NCBI RefSeq assembly: GCF_026341825.1
Contig: NZ_JAPENY010000001.1
Location: 4,129,700 to 4,193,699 of the forward strand
DNA length: 64,000 nucleotides
Source of the DNA: Streptomyces sp. NBC_00620
GTDB lineage: Bacteria > Actinomycetota > Actinomycetes > Streptomycetales > Streptomycetaceae
Reading direction: 5' to 3'
Position 1 is the first letter of the stretch. Each line of letters begins with the position of its first letter. Below, in pieces: positions 8,367 through 17,593 of this stretch. A program made the translations under genes and the position numbers. The notes below the pieces were generated by a model. It was not told the origin of the DNA, made no database searches, and saw only the letters and a program-made list of their open reading frames with translations.

Positions 8367-9275
8367 ATGACCGACTCGTCGCAGTCTCCGCCGGACCTCG
8401 ATCTGCGGCTGGTGCGGTACTTCACCGTCGTCGCCGAGCACCTGCACTTCGGCCGTGCCGCCGAGGTCCTCCACATCAATCAGCCGTCCCTGAGCCGGCA
8501 GATCCGCCGCCTGGAGCAGCAGTTGGGCGCCCGGCTCCTCGACCGCACCTCGCAGGGCAGCCGGCTCACCGAGGCCGGGGAAGTCTTCCTGCCCCGGGCC
8601 AAGGCGCTGCTGCGGTCCGCCGCCCAGGCCGCGGCCCACACCCGTGCGGCCGCCGAGCCCAGCCGGATCACCATCGGGTACACGATGGGCATCATCGTCA
8701 CCCCGGCGGTGCGCGCACTGCGGCGCCGGCACCGGGACGCCGACGTACAGGCCCTGCACGTGGCGTGGAACGAACGGCGCGGATGCCTGCTCGATCGCCG
8801 AGTGGACGCGCTGGTGACCCGACTGCCGTTTCCGACCGACCAGTTGAACGTGACGGTCCTCTACGACGAGCCCCGAGGGTTGCTCATGCCCGTCGGACAC
8901 CGCCTGGCAGGCAAGGAGTCCGTCACCCTCGACGACATCGCCGACGAACCCCTGCTCCGCGTGCCCGACGCGGACTGGAACGCCTTCTGGCGCATCGACC
9001 CCCGGCCCGACGGAAGCCGGGCACCCGACGGACCCCTCGTCGAGGACTTCGAGAACAAGCTCGAACTCATCGCCGACGGCCAGGCCATGACCATCATCCC
9101 GGCCACCGCCGCGGGCGGCCACCGCCCCGACCTCACCATGGTCCCCCTGCACGGCGTCGAGCCGAGCCACGTCGTCCTGGCGACCCGCGCCGACGACCGC
9201 AGCCGCCTCGTGGCGGACTTCCGCACGTGCGCCCAGAGTCAACTCGACGGCCCGAGCGGGGGCCTTGACCACTGA
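8367..9275 (+). CDS. LysR family transcriptional regulator
   Basis: DNA-binding regulator of 302 residues. The N-terminal winged helix reads LRLVRYFTVVAEHLHFGRAA then INQPSLSRQIRRLEQQLGA, the classical LysR HTH at about residues 10-65. A periplasmic-binding-protein-like effector domain follows, including RITIGYTMGIIVTPAVRAL. The start is the ATG at 8367 (MTDSSQSPPDLDLR). It is divergent from the SDR gene at 7267 and probably controls it. The effector is unknown. Confidence 0.92.
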   Translation: MTDSSQSPPDLDLRLVRYFTVVAEHLHFGRAAEVLHINQPSLSRQIRRLEQQLGARLLDRTSQGSRLTEAGEVFLPRAKALLRSAAQAAAHTRAAAEPSRITIGYTMGIIVTPAVRALRRRHRDADVQALHVAWNERRGCLLDRRVDALVTRLPFPTDQLNVTVLYDEPRGLLMPVGHRLAGKESVTLDDIADEPLLRVPDADWNAFWRIDPRPDGSRAPDGPLVEDFENKLELIADGQAMTIIPATAAGGHRPDLTMVPLHGVEPSHVVLATRADDRSRLVADFRTCAQSQLDGPSGGLDH

Positions 9276-9304
9276 CTTCGGTCAGGACCGGCTCGTACGC
9301 CACC

Positions 9305-10648
9305 TCACGGCACGCGTACCGGGATCGTCGATGCCGCCGGCTGGCACAGGACGAGGGCCAGGTCGTCGGTGAGGGTGGTGCCGGTGTGGGCGGTCAGGCG
9401 GGTGTAGAGGGTGTGGAGGGCCTCTTGGGGGAGGGGTTCACGCAGGGCCAGGGCGGCTTCGCCCAGGACGGGGAAGGGGGTGCCTTCCGGGTCGCGGGCC
9501 TCGGTCAGGCCGTCGGTGTAGAGGAGGAGGCGGTCGCCGGGCTGGAGGCGTACGCGGTACTGGCGGGGCTCCGGGCGCAGGCCCAACGGCGGTGTGGGGA
9601 CCAGGGGTTCGAGGAACTCGACGCGGTGGCCGGAGCGCAGGGGCGGCGGGTGACCGCAGTTGACGAGGCGAACCTCGCCGGGCGCGAACTCGGCGAACAC
9701 GGCGGTGACGAAGTCCTCGGGGCCCAGCTCCGGGGTGAGGCGGGCGTCCAGGGCGCCGACCAGGGCGGTCAGAGTGGGCGCGGTGTAGGCGAGTTCACGG
9801 AAGCCCGCGATCGTCTCGGCGGTCAGCCGGACGGCGTCGAGACCGTGACCGCGTACGTCACCGACGAGGACGCGCAGTCCGTACGGTGTCACCGCGACGT
9901 CGTACAGATCGCCGCCGACGGTCGACTCGCGGGCGGCGCAGTGGTACCGGGTGTGCACCTGAGTGCCGTCGAGGGTGCGGGAGATGGGCCGCAGGATCGC
10001 CTCCTGGGTGATCCGGGCCACCTCCCGGGTCTGGGCCAGCGTCATGGTGAGACGCTCGCGCTGCCGGGCCGCGTACACGGTGAGGGCGCAGCCGAGCAGC
10101 AGTCCGCTCCACTGCACGCCGAAATCGAGACCCGGCACCGAACCGTCACCGATCCCCATCGCCAGGCCCAGCGCCGCCGACCAGCAGCAGACCACCACGG
10201 TGTGCCGCACCCCGAAACTGACGCACGCGAGCAGCGGGCCGATCAACAGCAGCGTGACGAGTGGCGGCACCCGGGAGACGAGCAGATCCGGCACGGCGAT
10301 CAGTAGACAGGCAATCAGCGGGGCCGGCAGCAGCCACCGGGCCCGCCACTCCGCCGCGAGCGGCACCGACAGCCGTCGCCGCGCCCGGTTCTTGAAGCCC
10401 GACGCCCGGTTCTCGACGCCCGGCCAGGTCGGCAGCCGACGCCGCGCCCGTTTCTCGATGTCCAGCTGGGTAGGCAGCCGTCTCCGCGCCGGTCTCTCGA
10501 TGCCCGGCTGGGCCGGCAGCATTCGCGCCGGCCTCGTGGCGTCCCCGGGCCAACTCTCGTCGCCCCCATCGCCTTCACCGCCTCCGCCCGTGGCGGCCAT
10601 CCGTTCCTCAGCTCCCTCTCGCCCGTCACTCACTCGCCCGACAATCAC
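9305..10648 (-). CDS. Membrane-anchored SpoIIE/RsbU-type serine phosphatase
   Basis: PP2C-type phosphatase, presumably acting on an anti-sigma-factor antagonist; 447 residues. After a basic N-terminus there are about four membrane helices (roughly residues 105-195), then a SpoIIE domain with VGGDLYDV, VLVGDVRGHGLDAVRLTAE, CGHPPPL and LLLYTDGLTEARDPEG, which contain the metal-binding aspartates. The N-terminus holds degenerate repeats of RARRRLPTxxxxE type, about four copies, which look like a slippage expansion. A later start (MAATGGGG, 10600) is possible. No sensor domain other than the membrane part is visible. Confidence 0.88.
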   Translation of the reverse strand: MIVGRVSDGREGAEERMAATGGGGEGDGGDESWPGDATRPARMLPAQPGIERPARRRLPTQLDIEKRARRRLPTWPGVENRASGFKNRARRRLSVPLAAEWRARWLLPAPLIACLLIAVPDLLVSRVPPLVTLLLIGPLLACVSFGVRHTVVVCCWSAALGLAMGIGDGSVPGLDFGVQWSGLLLGCALTVYAARQRERLTMTLAQTREVARITQEAILRPISRTLDGTQVHTRYHCAARESTVGGDLYDVAVTPYGLRVLVGDVRGHGLDAVRLTAETIAGFRELAYTAPTLTALVGALDARLTPELGPEDFVTAVFAEFAPGEVRLVNCGHPPPLRSGHRVEFLEPLVPTPPLGLRPEPRQYRVRLQPGDRLLLYTDGLTEARDPEGTPFPVLGEAALALREPLPQEALHTLYTRLTAHTGTTLTDDLALVLCQPAASTIPVRVP

Positions 10649-10794
10649 CGAATATCGCCCTCCCCCACCTCACCAACAGGGAGTTGATCGCATCTCGTCG
10701 AAAGGTGCCCGGAAGTGATGGGGCTCTGTCGCCTTTCTGTCCGAGTTGTCGGACAGTGGCAACGCGTGAGCATCGCCGGGTCAGACTGGTCGGT

Positions 10795-12927
10795 GTGTCC
10801 GACGAGACGAGCGCGGGGCGAAAGCGGGTTCAGTCCGGGGCGAGCGGGAGCGGTGGTCGTCCGGGAGGCCCCGGCCGTCCCGGCAATCTGCTTCCGGAGA
10901 CGCGGAGTTTCGTCGGGCGAGGTGAGGAACTCGCCTGGCTGGACGGGGAGTTGGACCCCGGAGTCGGTATCGGTCGGCTTGTGAGCCTCGTCGGGGTCGG
11001 CGGGGTCGGCAAGACACGGCTTGCGGCACGGGCCGCCGCCCGGGTCCGGGACGCCTACCCCGACGGCGTATGGCTGGTGGAGCTCTCCGCACTGCACACC
11101 GCGGGGCTGGTGGGCCTGGCCGTCGTGGAGGCGCTGCGGCTCGCGGACCAGTCGACGGGACCGGTCACCGAGGTGGTGGCCGAATGGGCCAAGGGCAAGC
11201 GGCTGCTGCTGATCCTCGACTCCTGCGAACACGTGCTCGCGGACTGCGTGGCGCTCGCCGAGACCCTGCTGCCGGTCCTGCCGGGGCTGCGCATCCTCGT
11301 CACCAGCCGGGAGCAGCTCGGCCTGCCGGGCGAGCGCGTCCTGCACGTGGATCCGCTGCCCGTCGCCGACGACGCGGTGGCCCTGTTCGCCGAACGCGCG
11401 GCCGCCGCCACCGGATTCGCCCTCGACGACACCAACCGCCCCGCGGTGGAAGCCGTCTGCCGCCACCTCGACGGCATCCCGCTCGCCATCGAACTCGCGG
11501 CCGTCCGCCTCTCGGAACTCACCCTGGCCGAACTCCACGGCCGCCTCGGCGAACACCTCCCCTCCCGGCTCGACCTGCTCACCTCCCCGCAGGCCGCGGG
11601 ACCCCCGCGCCACCACACCCTCCGTACGGCCATCGGCTGGAGCCACGAGCTGTGCGCACCGCTGGAACGGCTGCTCTGGGCCCGCCTCTCGGTGTTCGCA
11701 GGCGGCTTCTGCCTGAACGCCGCCGAGGAGGTCTGCGCGGGCGGCCCGCTGCCCGCCGGGCGGATCGCCGGACTGCTCGCCCGGCTCGTCGAGCAGTCCA
11801 TCGTGCGACGCCACCGCACCGACCCGGCCCGCTTCCAATTCCTCGACACCGTAAGGGAGTTCGGCGCCGACTGGCTGCGCGCGCTCGGCGAGGAGAAGGC
11901 CGTACGCCTGCGCCACCGTGACCACTACCGGCACCTGGCCCGCGAGGGCTGCGCCGAGTGGAACACCGGACGCCAGGCCGCCTGGTGCGAGCGCGTCCTC
12001 ACCGAACACGCCAACTTCCGCGCCGCCATGGACTGCGCGCTCACCGAACCCGACAGCCGAGTCGCCCTCGCCATGGCGGCCGACGCCGGTTTCCTCTGGC
12101 GGCACTGCGGCTATCTGCGCGACGCCCAGCACTGCCTGGACCTGGTGCTCGCCACCGACCCGGCCCCGGGACCCGACCGCACCCGCGCTCTGTGGGCACG
12201 CGGCGCGGTCGCGCTGCTCCAGGGCGACCTGGAGGTTGCGGCCGGCTGGGCGCAGCGGTGTACGGAGGCCGCCGAGGCGCAGGGCGATCCGGTGGCGGTG
12301 GTGGCCGCGGCGTATGTCGGGGGCGGCCAACTGGCCCTGAGCGGACGGCTGTCCGAGGCGATCGACCTGTTGTGCCGCACTCCCCGGCTGCCCGTCCGGG
12401 AGGACGCGTACGGCGCCGCCCAGCTCCAGGTCCGCGTGGCGCTCTCCTTCGCACACATGCTGCGCGGCGACCACGGCAGGGCGCGTGTGGTGGCCGAGGA
12501 GGTGCACGAGGCAAGCGTGAAGTGCGGTGAGTCGTGGGCGGGCGCCTTCGCCGACGGCATCGTCGCCCAGGCGGACCTGGCCCAAGGTGACGTCCGCGCG
12601 GCGGTCGCCAACGCCCGCACCGCCCTGGCCGGACACACCCTGATGCACAACACGGTCGGCGCGGCCATGGCCCTCGACGTCCTCGCCGCCGCGGTCGTCG
12701 CGGCCGGCGACGGCCACCGGGCCGCCCGCCTCCTCGGCATCGGCGAACGCGTCTGGGAACTCACCGGCCGCGCCCAGATGGACTCACCCGACCTCATCGC
12801 CACCCGCCGCTCCCACGAACTCCGCGTCCGCGACGAGATCGGCGACCTGGCTTATGAGAAGGCGTACGAGGAGGGGCACACCATGCCGTACGAGGAGGGC
12901 CTCGACTACGCGGCCCACGGTCGCTGA
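10795..12927 (+). CDS. STAND-type ATPase lacking a DNA-binding domain
   Basis: Signal-transduction NTPase of about 710 residues. It has an NB-ARC-like ATPase (Walker A VGVGGVGKTRLAA near residue 67, Walker B LLLILDSCEHV, then ILVTSREQLGLPGERV and GIPLAIELAA) and a C-terminal helical TPR-like region. This is the architecture of Streptomyces AfsR/LuxR-type regulators (SFVGRGEELAWL is the usual entry). However, no HTH is seen at either end: the C-terminus stops at GLDYAAHGR. I place the start at the GTG at 10795 (VSDETSAGRK). It may act through a partner protein. Confidence 0.82.
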   Translation: MSDETSAGRKRVQSGASGSGGRPGGPGRPGNLLPETRSFVGRGEELAWLDGELDPGVGIGRLVSLVGVGGVGKTRLAARAAARVRDAYPDGVWLVELSALHTAGLVGLAVVEALRLADQSTGPVTEVVAEWAKGKRLLLILDSCEHVLADCVALAETLLPVLPGLRILVTSREQLGLPGERVLHVDPLPVADDAVALFAERAAAATGFALDDTNRPAVEAVCRHLDGIPLAIELAAVRLSELTLAELHGRLGEHLPSRLDLLTSPQAAGPPRHHTLRTAIGWSHELCAPLERLLWARLSVFAGGFCLNAAEEVCAGGPLPAGRIAGLLARLVEQSIVRRHRTDPARFQFLDTVREFGADWLRALGEEKAVRLRHRDHYRHLAREGCAEWNTGRQAAWCERVLTEHANFRAAMDCALTEPDSRVALAMAADAGFLWRHCGYLRDAQHCLDLVLATDPAPGPDRTRALWARGAVALLQGDLEVAAGWAQRCTEAAEAQGDPVAVVAAAYVGGGQLALSGRLSEAIDLLCRTPRLPVREDAYGAAQLQVRVALSFAHMLRGDHGRARVVAEEVHEASVKCGESWAGAFADGIVAQADLAQGDVRAAVANARTALAGHTLMHNTVGAAMALDVLAAAVVAAGDGHRAARLLGIGERVWELTGRAQMDSPDLIATRRSHELRVRDEIGDLAYEKAYEEGHTMPYEEGLDYAAHGR

Positions 12928-12964
12928 CGGGCCGGGACGGGGCCGGTGCCGCGGCCCGCGAAGG

Positions 12965-13020
12965 CCGGTGGCTACGGCGACGTACGACACCGGTGGCTAC
13001 ACGGCGACGTACGTCACCGG
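12965..13020. repeat. Tandem duplication at the end of the metallo-hydrolase gene
   Basis: A unit of about 27 bases containing GGTGGCTAC, GGCGACGTACG and CACCGG occurs twice in tandem, differing by a two-base indel and one substitution. One copy encodes the last codons of the hydrolase gene (VTYVAV); the other lies just beyond its stop. Confidence 0.7.
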
Positions 13021-14022
13021 ATCGCTCCCCGTCACCGCCTCCGCCCGCCCCAGTTTCACCAGCCTCCGCACATGGGCCTCGGCCTCCGACACCGCGATGT
13101 TCCGCGATCCGTAGGGGATCTGCTCCCAGGGCCGGTTCCATTCCATCCGCTCGGCGAGCTGCCAGGGGGTGAGGGGGGCCGAGAGGAGGGTGAGGAGGCC
13201 GGTGAGGCGGTCCTCGTGGTGGGTGAGCAACTCCCCTACGCGGGAAGGGGCATCGGCGAACGCGTGCTGGTGGGCCGGGAGTACCTCCGCGGGGGCGAGA
13301 CGGCCGACGCGCTCCAGGGAGTCGAGGTAGTCGCCGAGCGGGTCGGTGACGGTGGCGTCGTCAGGATCCTCGTACAGGCCGATGTGCGGGGTGATCTCCG
13401 GGAGCAGGTGATCGCCGGAGAACAGGCGCCCGTTGCCCGGGAGTTGGGCGGGGTGAGCCTCCTCCAGGTGGAGGCAGACATGGCCGGGGGTGTGGCCGGG
13501 AGTCCAGATCGCGCGGAGGCGGCGGCCGGGCAGTTCGAGGAGTTCGCCGGGGACGATCTCGCGGTCGGGTAGCGCGGGGGAGAAGCCGGGGAAGGTGCTG
13601 GAGCGGGCGCCGCGCAGGGGTGCCACGTGTTCCTCGGGCGCACCCGCCGCCGTCAGCTTCGCCGTCATGTACGCGAACCAACGCTCGGGCCGGTTCTCCC
13701 GCGTCCGCCGTACGATCGAGGCGTCCGCGGCGTGCATCGCCAGCCACGCCCCGGAAGCCTCCCGCACCTTGCCCGACAGGCCGTGGTGGTCGGGGTGGTG
13801 GTGGGTGATGACCACGCCGTGGACCTCGGCGACCGAGGTGCCGCAGGCGGTGAGCCCCTCCGCGAGGGTGTCCCAGGAGGTGGGGTCGTCCCAGCCGGTG
13901 TCGATCAGGACCGCGCCGCGGTCGGTGTCGACGACGTACACCAGCGTGTGGCCGAGGGGATTGTCGGGGATGGGGACCTCGAGGGACCGTACGCCCCCAC
14001 CGTGGTCGGTCACCTTCGTCAT
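12997..14022 (-). CDS. MBL-fold metallo-hydrolase with C-terminal winged-helix-like tail
   Basis: Metallo-beta-lactamase-fold hydrolase, 341 residues. The metal site is THHHPDHHG (HxHxDH), with later ligands in TPGHTPGHVCLH, FSGDHLL and LPAHQHAF. The last 70 residues (MEWNRPWEQIPYG to the end) look like the small helical domain of LACTB2/glyoxalase-like hydrolases. A KstR-type operator lies 35 bases before its ATG, so I infer a role in lipid or steroid catabolism, perhaps as a CoA-thioester hydrolase. The substrate is not shown by the sequence. Confidence 0.87.
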   Translation of the reverse strand: MTKVTDHGGGVRSLEVPIPDNPLGHTLVYVVDTDRGAVLIDTGWDDPTSWDTLAEGLTACGTSVAEVHGVVITHHHPDHHGLSGKVREASGAWLAMHAADASIVRRTRENRPERWFAYMTAKLTAAGAPEEHVAPLRGARSSTFPGFSPALPDREIVPGELLELPGRRLRAIWTPGHTPGHVCLHLEEAHPAQLPGNGRLFSGDHLLPEITPHIGLYEDPDDATVTDPLGDYLDSLERVGRLAPAEVLPAHQHAFADAPSRVGELLTHHEDRLTGLLTLLSAPLTPWQLAERMEWNRPWEQIPYGSRNIAVSEAEAHVRRLVKLGRAEAVTGSDPVTYVAV

Positions 14023-14056
14023 GGGCTCCCCTGTCGCCGGTTCCGGCCACTATAAC

Positions 14057-14070
14057 TAGAACCAGTTCCA
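14057..14070. promoter_or_regulatory. KstR-type operator before the metallo-hydrolase gene
   Basis: TAGAACCAGTTCCA fits TnnAACnnGTTnnA exactly, the published KstR operator consensus of actinobacteria. It lies 35 bases upstream of the start of the gene at 12997-14022. A KstR-like protein is encoded at 17594-18286. Confidence 0.75.
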
Positions 14071-14108
14071 ATGGGAGCCCAAGTCACCTGACAGGTGCGG
14101 GCAATGGG

Positions 14109-15230
14109 TCAGGCGCTGTCGTTGACCGCGTTGATGACCGCCACCGCGTTGGCGTCGTGGGTGGAGGAGAAGAGGTCGTCGTCGAGGCGCTCATCCGTGG
14201 TGGCGTCCGACTCGTAGTGGCTGTTGGCGCCGACGATCTGCGGATTGGAACTCAGTGCGCCGATGAACATCGGGCCACCGCTGGCGCCCTTGCCCATGTC
14301 GCAGTCCATCTTCAGCCGGTCGTCCAGGGGGTTCAGCGACGAGGCGTCCTCGGTGTTGCCGAAGCAGTACATCATCTGCTCGCCGTCCATGTCGGTGCGG
14401 TTGTAGCCCTCGCCCGGGTAGCCGACGGTGAACGCTTCGTCGTAGTCGGTGACGGAGCCGAACTGGTAGCCCAGCGCGCCGATGTTGTCCTGGATGTTGC
14501 CGTACGTGTCGCTCGGGGACAGCACCACGGCGGCCATGTCGGACTCCTCGCTGTCGCCCTCCTCCAGCCATTCGGTGGGCGCGTATTCCCGGTCCGCGAC
14601 CCAGACGCCCCACGGCTCCTGGCCGTCCTTGTAGCCCGGGATGAACTGGAAGTTGCTGAACCAGCCCGCGTCCCCGCTGCCGTCGCCCAGGTGGACGCAG
14701 TGGGCCGCGGTCCAGATGGTGTTCGCGGTATCCGAAACGATCACCGACGCGGAGCAGGCGCCCGGGCTGCCGTCGGGTTCGGTGTAGAAGAGCTTGCCCA
14801 CGACGACGTTGGGGATGGAGGTGGAGGCCGGCACGTCCTGGGCGACAGCGATGTCGGCGGCCGCTGCCGCCTGGGCGGAGACGCTGGAGGAGACAGTGGA
14901 GAGGGTGGACGATGCGGCTCCGGCGGCGGGTTGGACCGCGTCGGCGGAGGCGGTGACATGCTCGGCCTCGGCGGCGGACGTGCCCGCGAAGGCCCGCTCG
15001 CTCTTGACGTTCCCGGCGGGCACTGAGGGCAGCCGCTCGGGGGCGGCGAGTGCTCTTTTCATCCGCTCAGGGGTCCAGTAGGCCAGGACCTCCTCGGGCG
15101 ACTTGGTCTCGATGTCGACGCCGACGCCGGACGGGGTCGCCGCCGGGACTGCCGCCGAGGCCGGGGCGACCAGGCCTGCCAGCAGTACGGCGGTACAGGC
15201 CGCGGTGGTGGTCAGGAGCTTGAGTTTCAT
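14109..15230 (-). CDS. Secreted trypsin-like serine protease
   Basis: Exported S1-family protease of 373 residues. It has a signal peptide (MKLKLLTTTAACTAVLLAGL...PASAA), an Ala/Ser-rich propeptide-like region to about residue 130, and a chymotrypsin-fold catalytic domain. The triad is recognisable: His in IWTAAHCVH, Asp in ESDMAAVVL, and Ser in MGKGASGGPMF. Cysteines near residues 158, 175, 290 and 309 could form disulphides. This long-propeptide form resembles Streptomyces proteases of the glutamyl-endopeptidase/V8-like group. The specificity pocket cannot be assigned. Confidence 0.9.
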   Translation of the reverse strand: MKLKLLTTTAACTAVLLAGLVAPASAAVPAATPSGVGVDIETKSPEEVLAYWTPERMKRALAAPERLPSVPAGNVKSERAFAGTSAAEAEHVTASADAVQPAAGAASSTLSTVSSSVSAQAAAAADIAVAQDVPASTSIPNVVVGKLFYTEPDGSPGACSASVIVSDTANTIWTAAHCVHLGDGSGDAGWFSNFQFIPGYKDGQEPWGVWVADREYAPTEWLEEGDSEESDMAAVVLSPSDTYGNIQDNIGALGYQFGSVTDYDEAFTVGYPGEGYNRTDMDGEQMMYCFGNTEDASSLNPLDDRLKMDCDMGKGASGGPMFIGALSSNPQIVGANSHYESDATTDERLDDDLFSSTHDANAVAVINAVNDSA

Positions 15231-15317
15231 CTGCCTTGTCCTCTATTCGTGACGCGCGCATGACACATCGACGCGGCATGAATGGCGCGTGATGGATGGC
15301 GCTGGTGGATGTGGGGT

Positions 15318-15345
15318 GATGCGCGATGCGCGATGCGCGATGCGT
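15318..15345. repeat. Four tandem copies of a 7-base unit
   Basis: GATGCGC occurs three times and then GATGCGT once, in perfect tandem, upstream of the secreted protease gene. It is a small microsatellite with no visible function. Confidence 0.75.
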
Positions 15346-15379
15346 GGTCAACCCGCCGTGGAATGACTGGAGTTGCCGA

Positions 15380-15724
15380 TTACCAGCAGTCCGGGTCGAA
15401 CAGAACCTTCAGGCCTTCGCACGGGTACACGGTCGGCATGTCGGCGGGTTCCGCGTACTGGACGATGGCCCGCTGCCAGCCGGTCCGGATCTCCGCGGTG
15501 CTCATCTTCGAGGTGTCGGGCAGCTGCTCCCCGTGCTCTGTGAGCGTCTTGCCCCAGTCGCGGATCATCTCGTCCCGGGTGGCGGGCGTCGCCGTCTGGC
15601 TGGACACCCCGGGGTGCTGCGCCTCTCCGTTCGCCGAAACGGCCCACCCGGCACCGCAGACGGTGAGTGCCACGACCGCCACGGCGATCGCCCACCGGCG
15701 GCCCGGCCCTCTGTTGCTCGCCAT
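15380..15724 (-). CDS. Small exported protein of unknown function
   Basis: A 114-residue protein with an N-terminal hydrophobic helix (WAIAVAVVALTVCGAGWAV) after a basic start, so exported or membrane-anchored. The soluble part holds DEMIRDWGKTLTEHGEQLP and ends CEGLKVLFDPDCW with two cysteines that may pair. I do not recognise a family with a known function. It is followed by the protease gene at 14109-15230 on the same strand, but about 150 bases separate them. Confidence 0.7.
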   Translation of the reverse strand: MASNRGPGRRWAIAVAVVALTVCGAGWAVSANGEAQHPGVSSQTATPATRDEMIRDWGKTLTEHGEQLPDTSKMSTAEIRTGWQRAIVQYAEPADMPTVYPCEGLKVLFDPDCW

Positions 15725-15816
15725 CCCCGTTTACCTCCCCTTGACTTGATCATCGTAGAGCCGGGGAGATCCGGAAGGTGTGGCGAAGTGGTGTGAGGGC
15801 CGTGGACTCCTCCGAG

Positions 15817-15830
15817 TGGAACTGGTATCA
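15817..15830. promoter_or_regulatory. Probable KstR-type operator before the aldehyde dehydrogenase gene
   Basis: TGGAACTGGTATCA fits TnnAACnnGTTnnA with one mismatch (GTA for GTT). It is part of a larger near-palindrome at 15817-15837 with arms TGGAACTG and CAGTTTCCA. It lies about 50 bases before the start at 15883. Confidence 0.6.
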
Positions 15831-15882
15831 GTTTCCATATCTGATGAACCGTCAGGGAACGTCCCCGGAGAGGCAGTCGGCC

Positions 15883-17340
15883 ATGACCGAGCTTGTGGAA
15901 CACGGACAGCTGTTCATAGGCGGGGAGTTGACGGACCCGCTGGGCAAGGACGTCATCGAGGTGATCTCGCCGCACACGGAAGAGGTCATCGGACGCGTCC
16001 CGCACGCGTCGACGGCGGACGTCGACCGTGCCGTCGCCGTCGCACGGCAGGCCTTCGACGAGGGGCCCTGGCCGCGGATGAGCCTCGACGAGCGGGTCGA
16101 GGTGGTGAGCCGGATCAAGGACGGGATCGCCGTACGCCACGAGGAGATCGCCCGCGTCATCTCCTCCGAGAACGGCTCCCCGTACTCCTGGAGCGTCCTC
16201 GCGCAGGCCCTCGGCGCGATGATGGTGTGGGACGCGGCGATCACGGTCGCGCGCGGCTTCACGTACGAGGAGACGCGCGACGGAGTCCTCGGGAAGATCC
16301 TCGTGCGGCGGGAGCCGGTGGGCGTGGTCGCGGCCGTCGTCCCGTGGAACGTGCCGCAGTTCGTGGCCGCCGCCAAGCTCGCCCCCGCGCTCCTCGCCGG
16401 CTGCACCGTCGTACTCAAGCCGTCGCCCGAATCACCCCTGGACGCCTATCTGTTGGGGGAGATCGCGAAGGACGCCGGGCTGCCGGAGGGCGTCCTGTCG
16501 ATCCTCCCGGCGGACCGCGAGGTGAGCGAGTACCTGGTCGGGCACCCCGGGATCGACAAGGTGTCCTTCACCGGGTCGGTCGACGCGGGCAGGCGCGTGA
16601 TGGAGGTCGCCTCGCGCAATCTCACCCGCGTGACACTGGAGTTGGGCGGCAAGTCGGCGGCGGTGGTCCTGCCGGACGCGGACATCGCGACGTCAGTCCC
16701 CGGGATCGTCGGGGCGGCCTGGATGAACAACGGCCAGGCGTGCGTCGCCCAGACCCGCATCCTGCTGCCGCGCTCGCGCTACGACGAGTTCGCGGACGCC
16801 TTCGCCGCGGCGGCGAGCGCGCTGGTCGTCGGCGACCCGCTGGACCCGGCGACGCAGGTCGGCCCGCTGGTCGCGAAACGGCAGCAGCAGCGGAACTTCG
16901 ACTACATCCGCATCGGCCAGGAGGAGGGCGCCAAAGTCCTCACCGGCGGCGGCCGTCCGCCCGGCCTCGACCGTGGCTGGTACGTCGAGCCGACCCTCTT
17001 CGGCGACGTCGACAACTCCATGCGGATCGCCCGCGAGGAGATCTTCGGCCCGGTGATCTGCCTCCTTCCCTACGGTGACGAGGACGAGGCGCTGAAGATC
17101 GCCAACGACTCCGACTACGGGCTGAGCGGCAGCGTCTGGACGGCGGACGTCGGGCACGGCATCGAGTTCGCCCGCGGGGTCCGTACCGGCACGTACAACG
17201 TGAACACCTTCAGCCTCGACATGCTCGGCCCCTTCGGCGGCTACAAGAACTCAGGGCTGGGACGGGAGTTCGGGCCCGAGGGCCTCAGCGAGTTCCTGGA
17301 GCACAAGATGATCCACCTGCCGGCCGGCTGGGAGGCGTAG
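15883..17340 (+). CDS. NAD(P)-dependent aldehyde dehydrogenase
   Basis: Oxidises an aldehyde to the acid; 485 residues, full length for the family. Landmarks are VPWNVPQF, the cofactor motif FTGSVDAG, the general base Glu253 in LELGGK and the catalytic Cys287 in NNGQACVAQTR. The start is the ATG at 15883 (MTELVEHG) behind GGAGAGG; the upstream extension would cover the operator. The ferredoxin gene starts two bases after its stop. The KstR-type operator and ferredoxin suggest it works with a ferredoxin-dependent oxygenase or P450 on sterol or lipid side-chain aldehydes. This is inferred: no P450 gene is in the window. Confidence 0.93.
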   Translation: MTELVEHGQLFIGGELTDPLGKDVIEVISPHTEEVIGRVPHASTADVDRAVAVARQAFDEGPWPRMSLDERVEVVSRIKDGIAVRHEEIARVISSENGSPYSWSVLAQALGAMMVWDAAITVARGFTYEETRDGVLGKILVRREPVGVVAAVVPWNVPQFVAAAKLAPALLAGCTVVLKPSPESPLDAYLLGEIAKDAGLPEGVLSILPADREVSEYLVGHPGIDKVSFTGSVDAGRRVMEVASRNLTRVTLELGGKSAAVVLPDADIATSVPGIVGAAWMNNGQACVAQTRILLPRSRYDEFADAFAAAASALVVGDPLDPATQVGPLVAKRQQQRNFDYIRIGQEEGAKVLTGGGRPPGLDRGWYVEPTLFGDVDNSMRIAREEIFGPVICLLPYGDEDEALKIANDSDYGLSGSVWTADVGHGIEFARGVRTGTYNVNTFSLDMLGPFGGYKNSGLGREFGPEGLSEFLEHKMIHLPAGWEA

Positions 17341-17342
17341 GA

Positions 17343-17576
17343 ATGGGCGACCGCTGGCAGATCGAGGTCGACCGCTCCCTCTGCATCGGCTCGGCCCAGT
17401 GCGTCCACCTCGCCCCGGGCTCGTTCCGGCTCGACACCGGCATGCAGTCCCACCCGGCAGAACCGGAGACCGACGCCAACGAGAAGATCCTGGAGGCGGC
17501 GGAGGGGTGCCCGGTGGAGGCGATCATGATCACGCTGCTGGGGAGCGGGGAGCCGGTGTTCCCGCCCGAGGAGTAG
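17343..17576 (+). CDS. Ferredoxin, [3Fe-4S]/[4Fe-4S] P450-type
   Basis: Electron carrier of 77 residues. It has the Streptomyces P450-ferredoxin pattern: the first cluster cysteines in LCIGSAQCVHLAPGSF and the last in AEGCPVEAI. Two residues usually separate the first ligand from a second cysteine in 4Fe proteins; here the spacing suits a 3Fe-4S cluster. It is immediately downstream of the aldehyde dehydrogenase gene and co-transcribed with it. Its redox partner should be a P450 or oxygenase encoded elsewhere. Confidence 0.88.
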   Translation: MGDRWQIEVDRSLCIGSAQCVHLAPGSFRLDTGMQSHPAEPETDANEKILEAAEGCPVEAIMITLLGSGEPVFPPEE

Positions 17577-17593
17577 GGGAAGCGGCGCTGGTC

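Noticed and set aside
10645..12717. Large minus-strand open frame opposite the STAND ATPase gene
   Set aside because: No domain or motif is visible, and the plus-strand frame has Walker motifs; it is a shadow.
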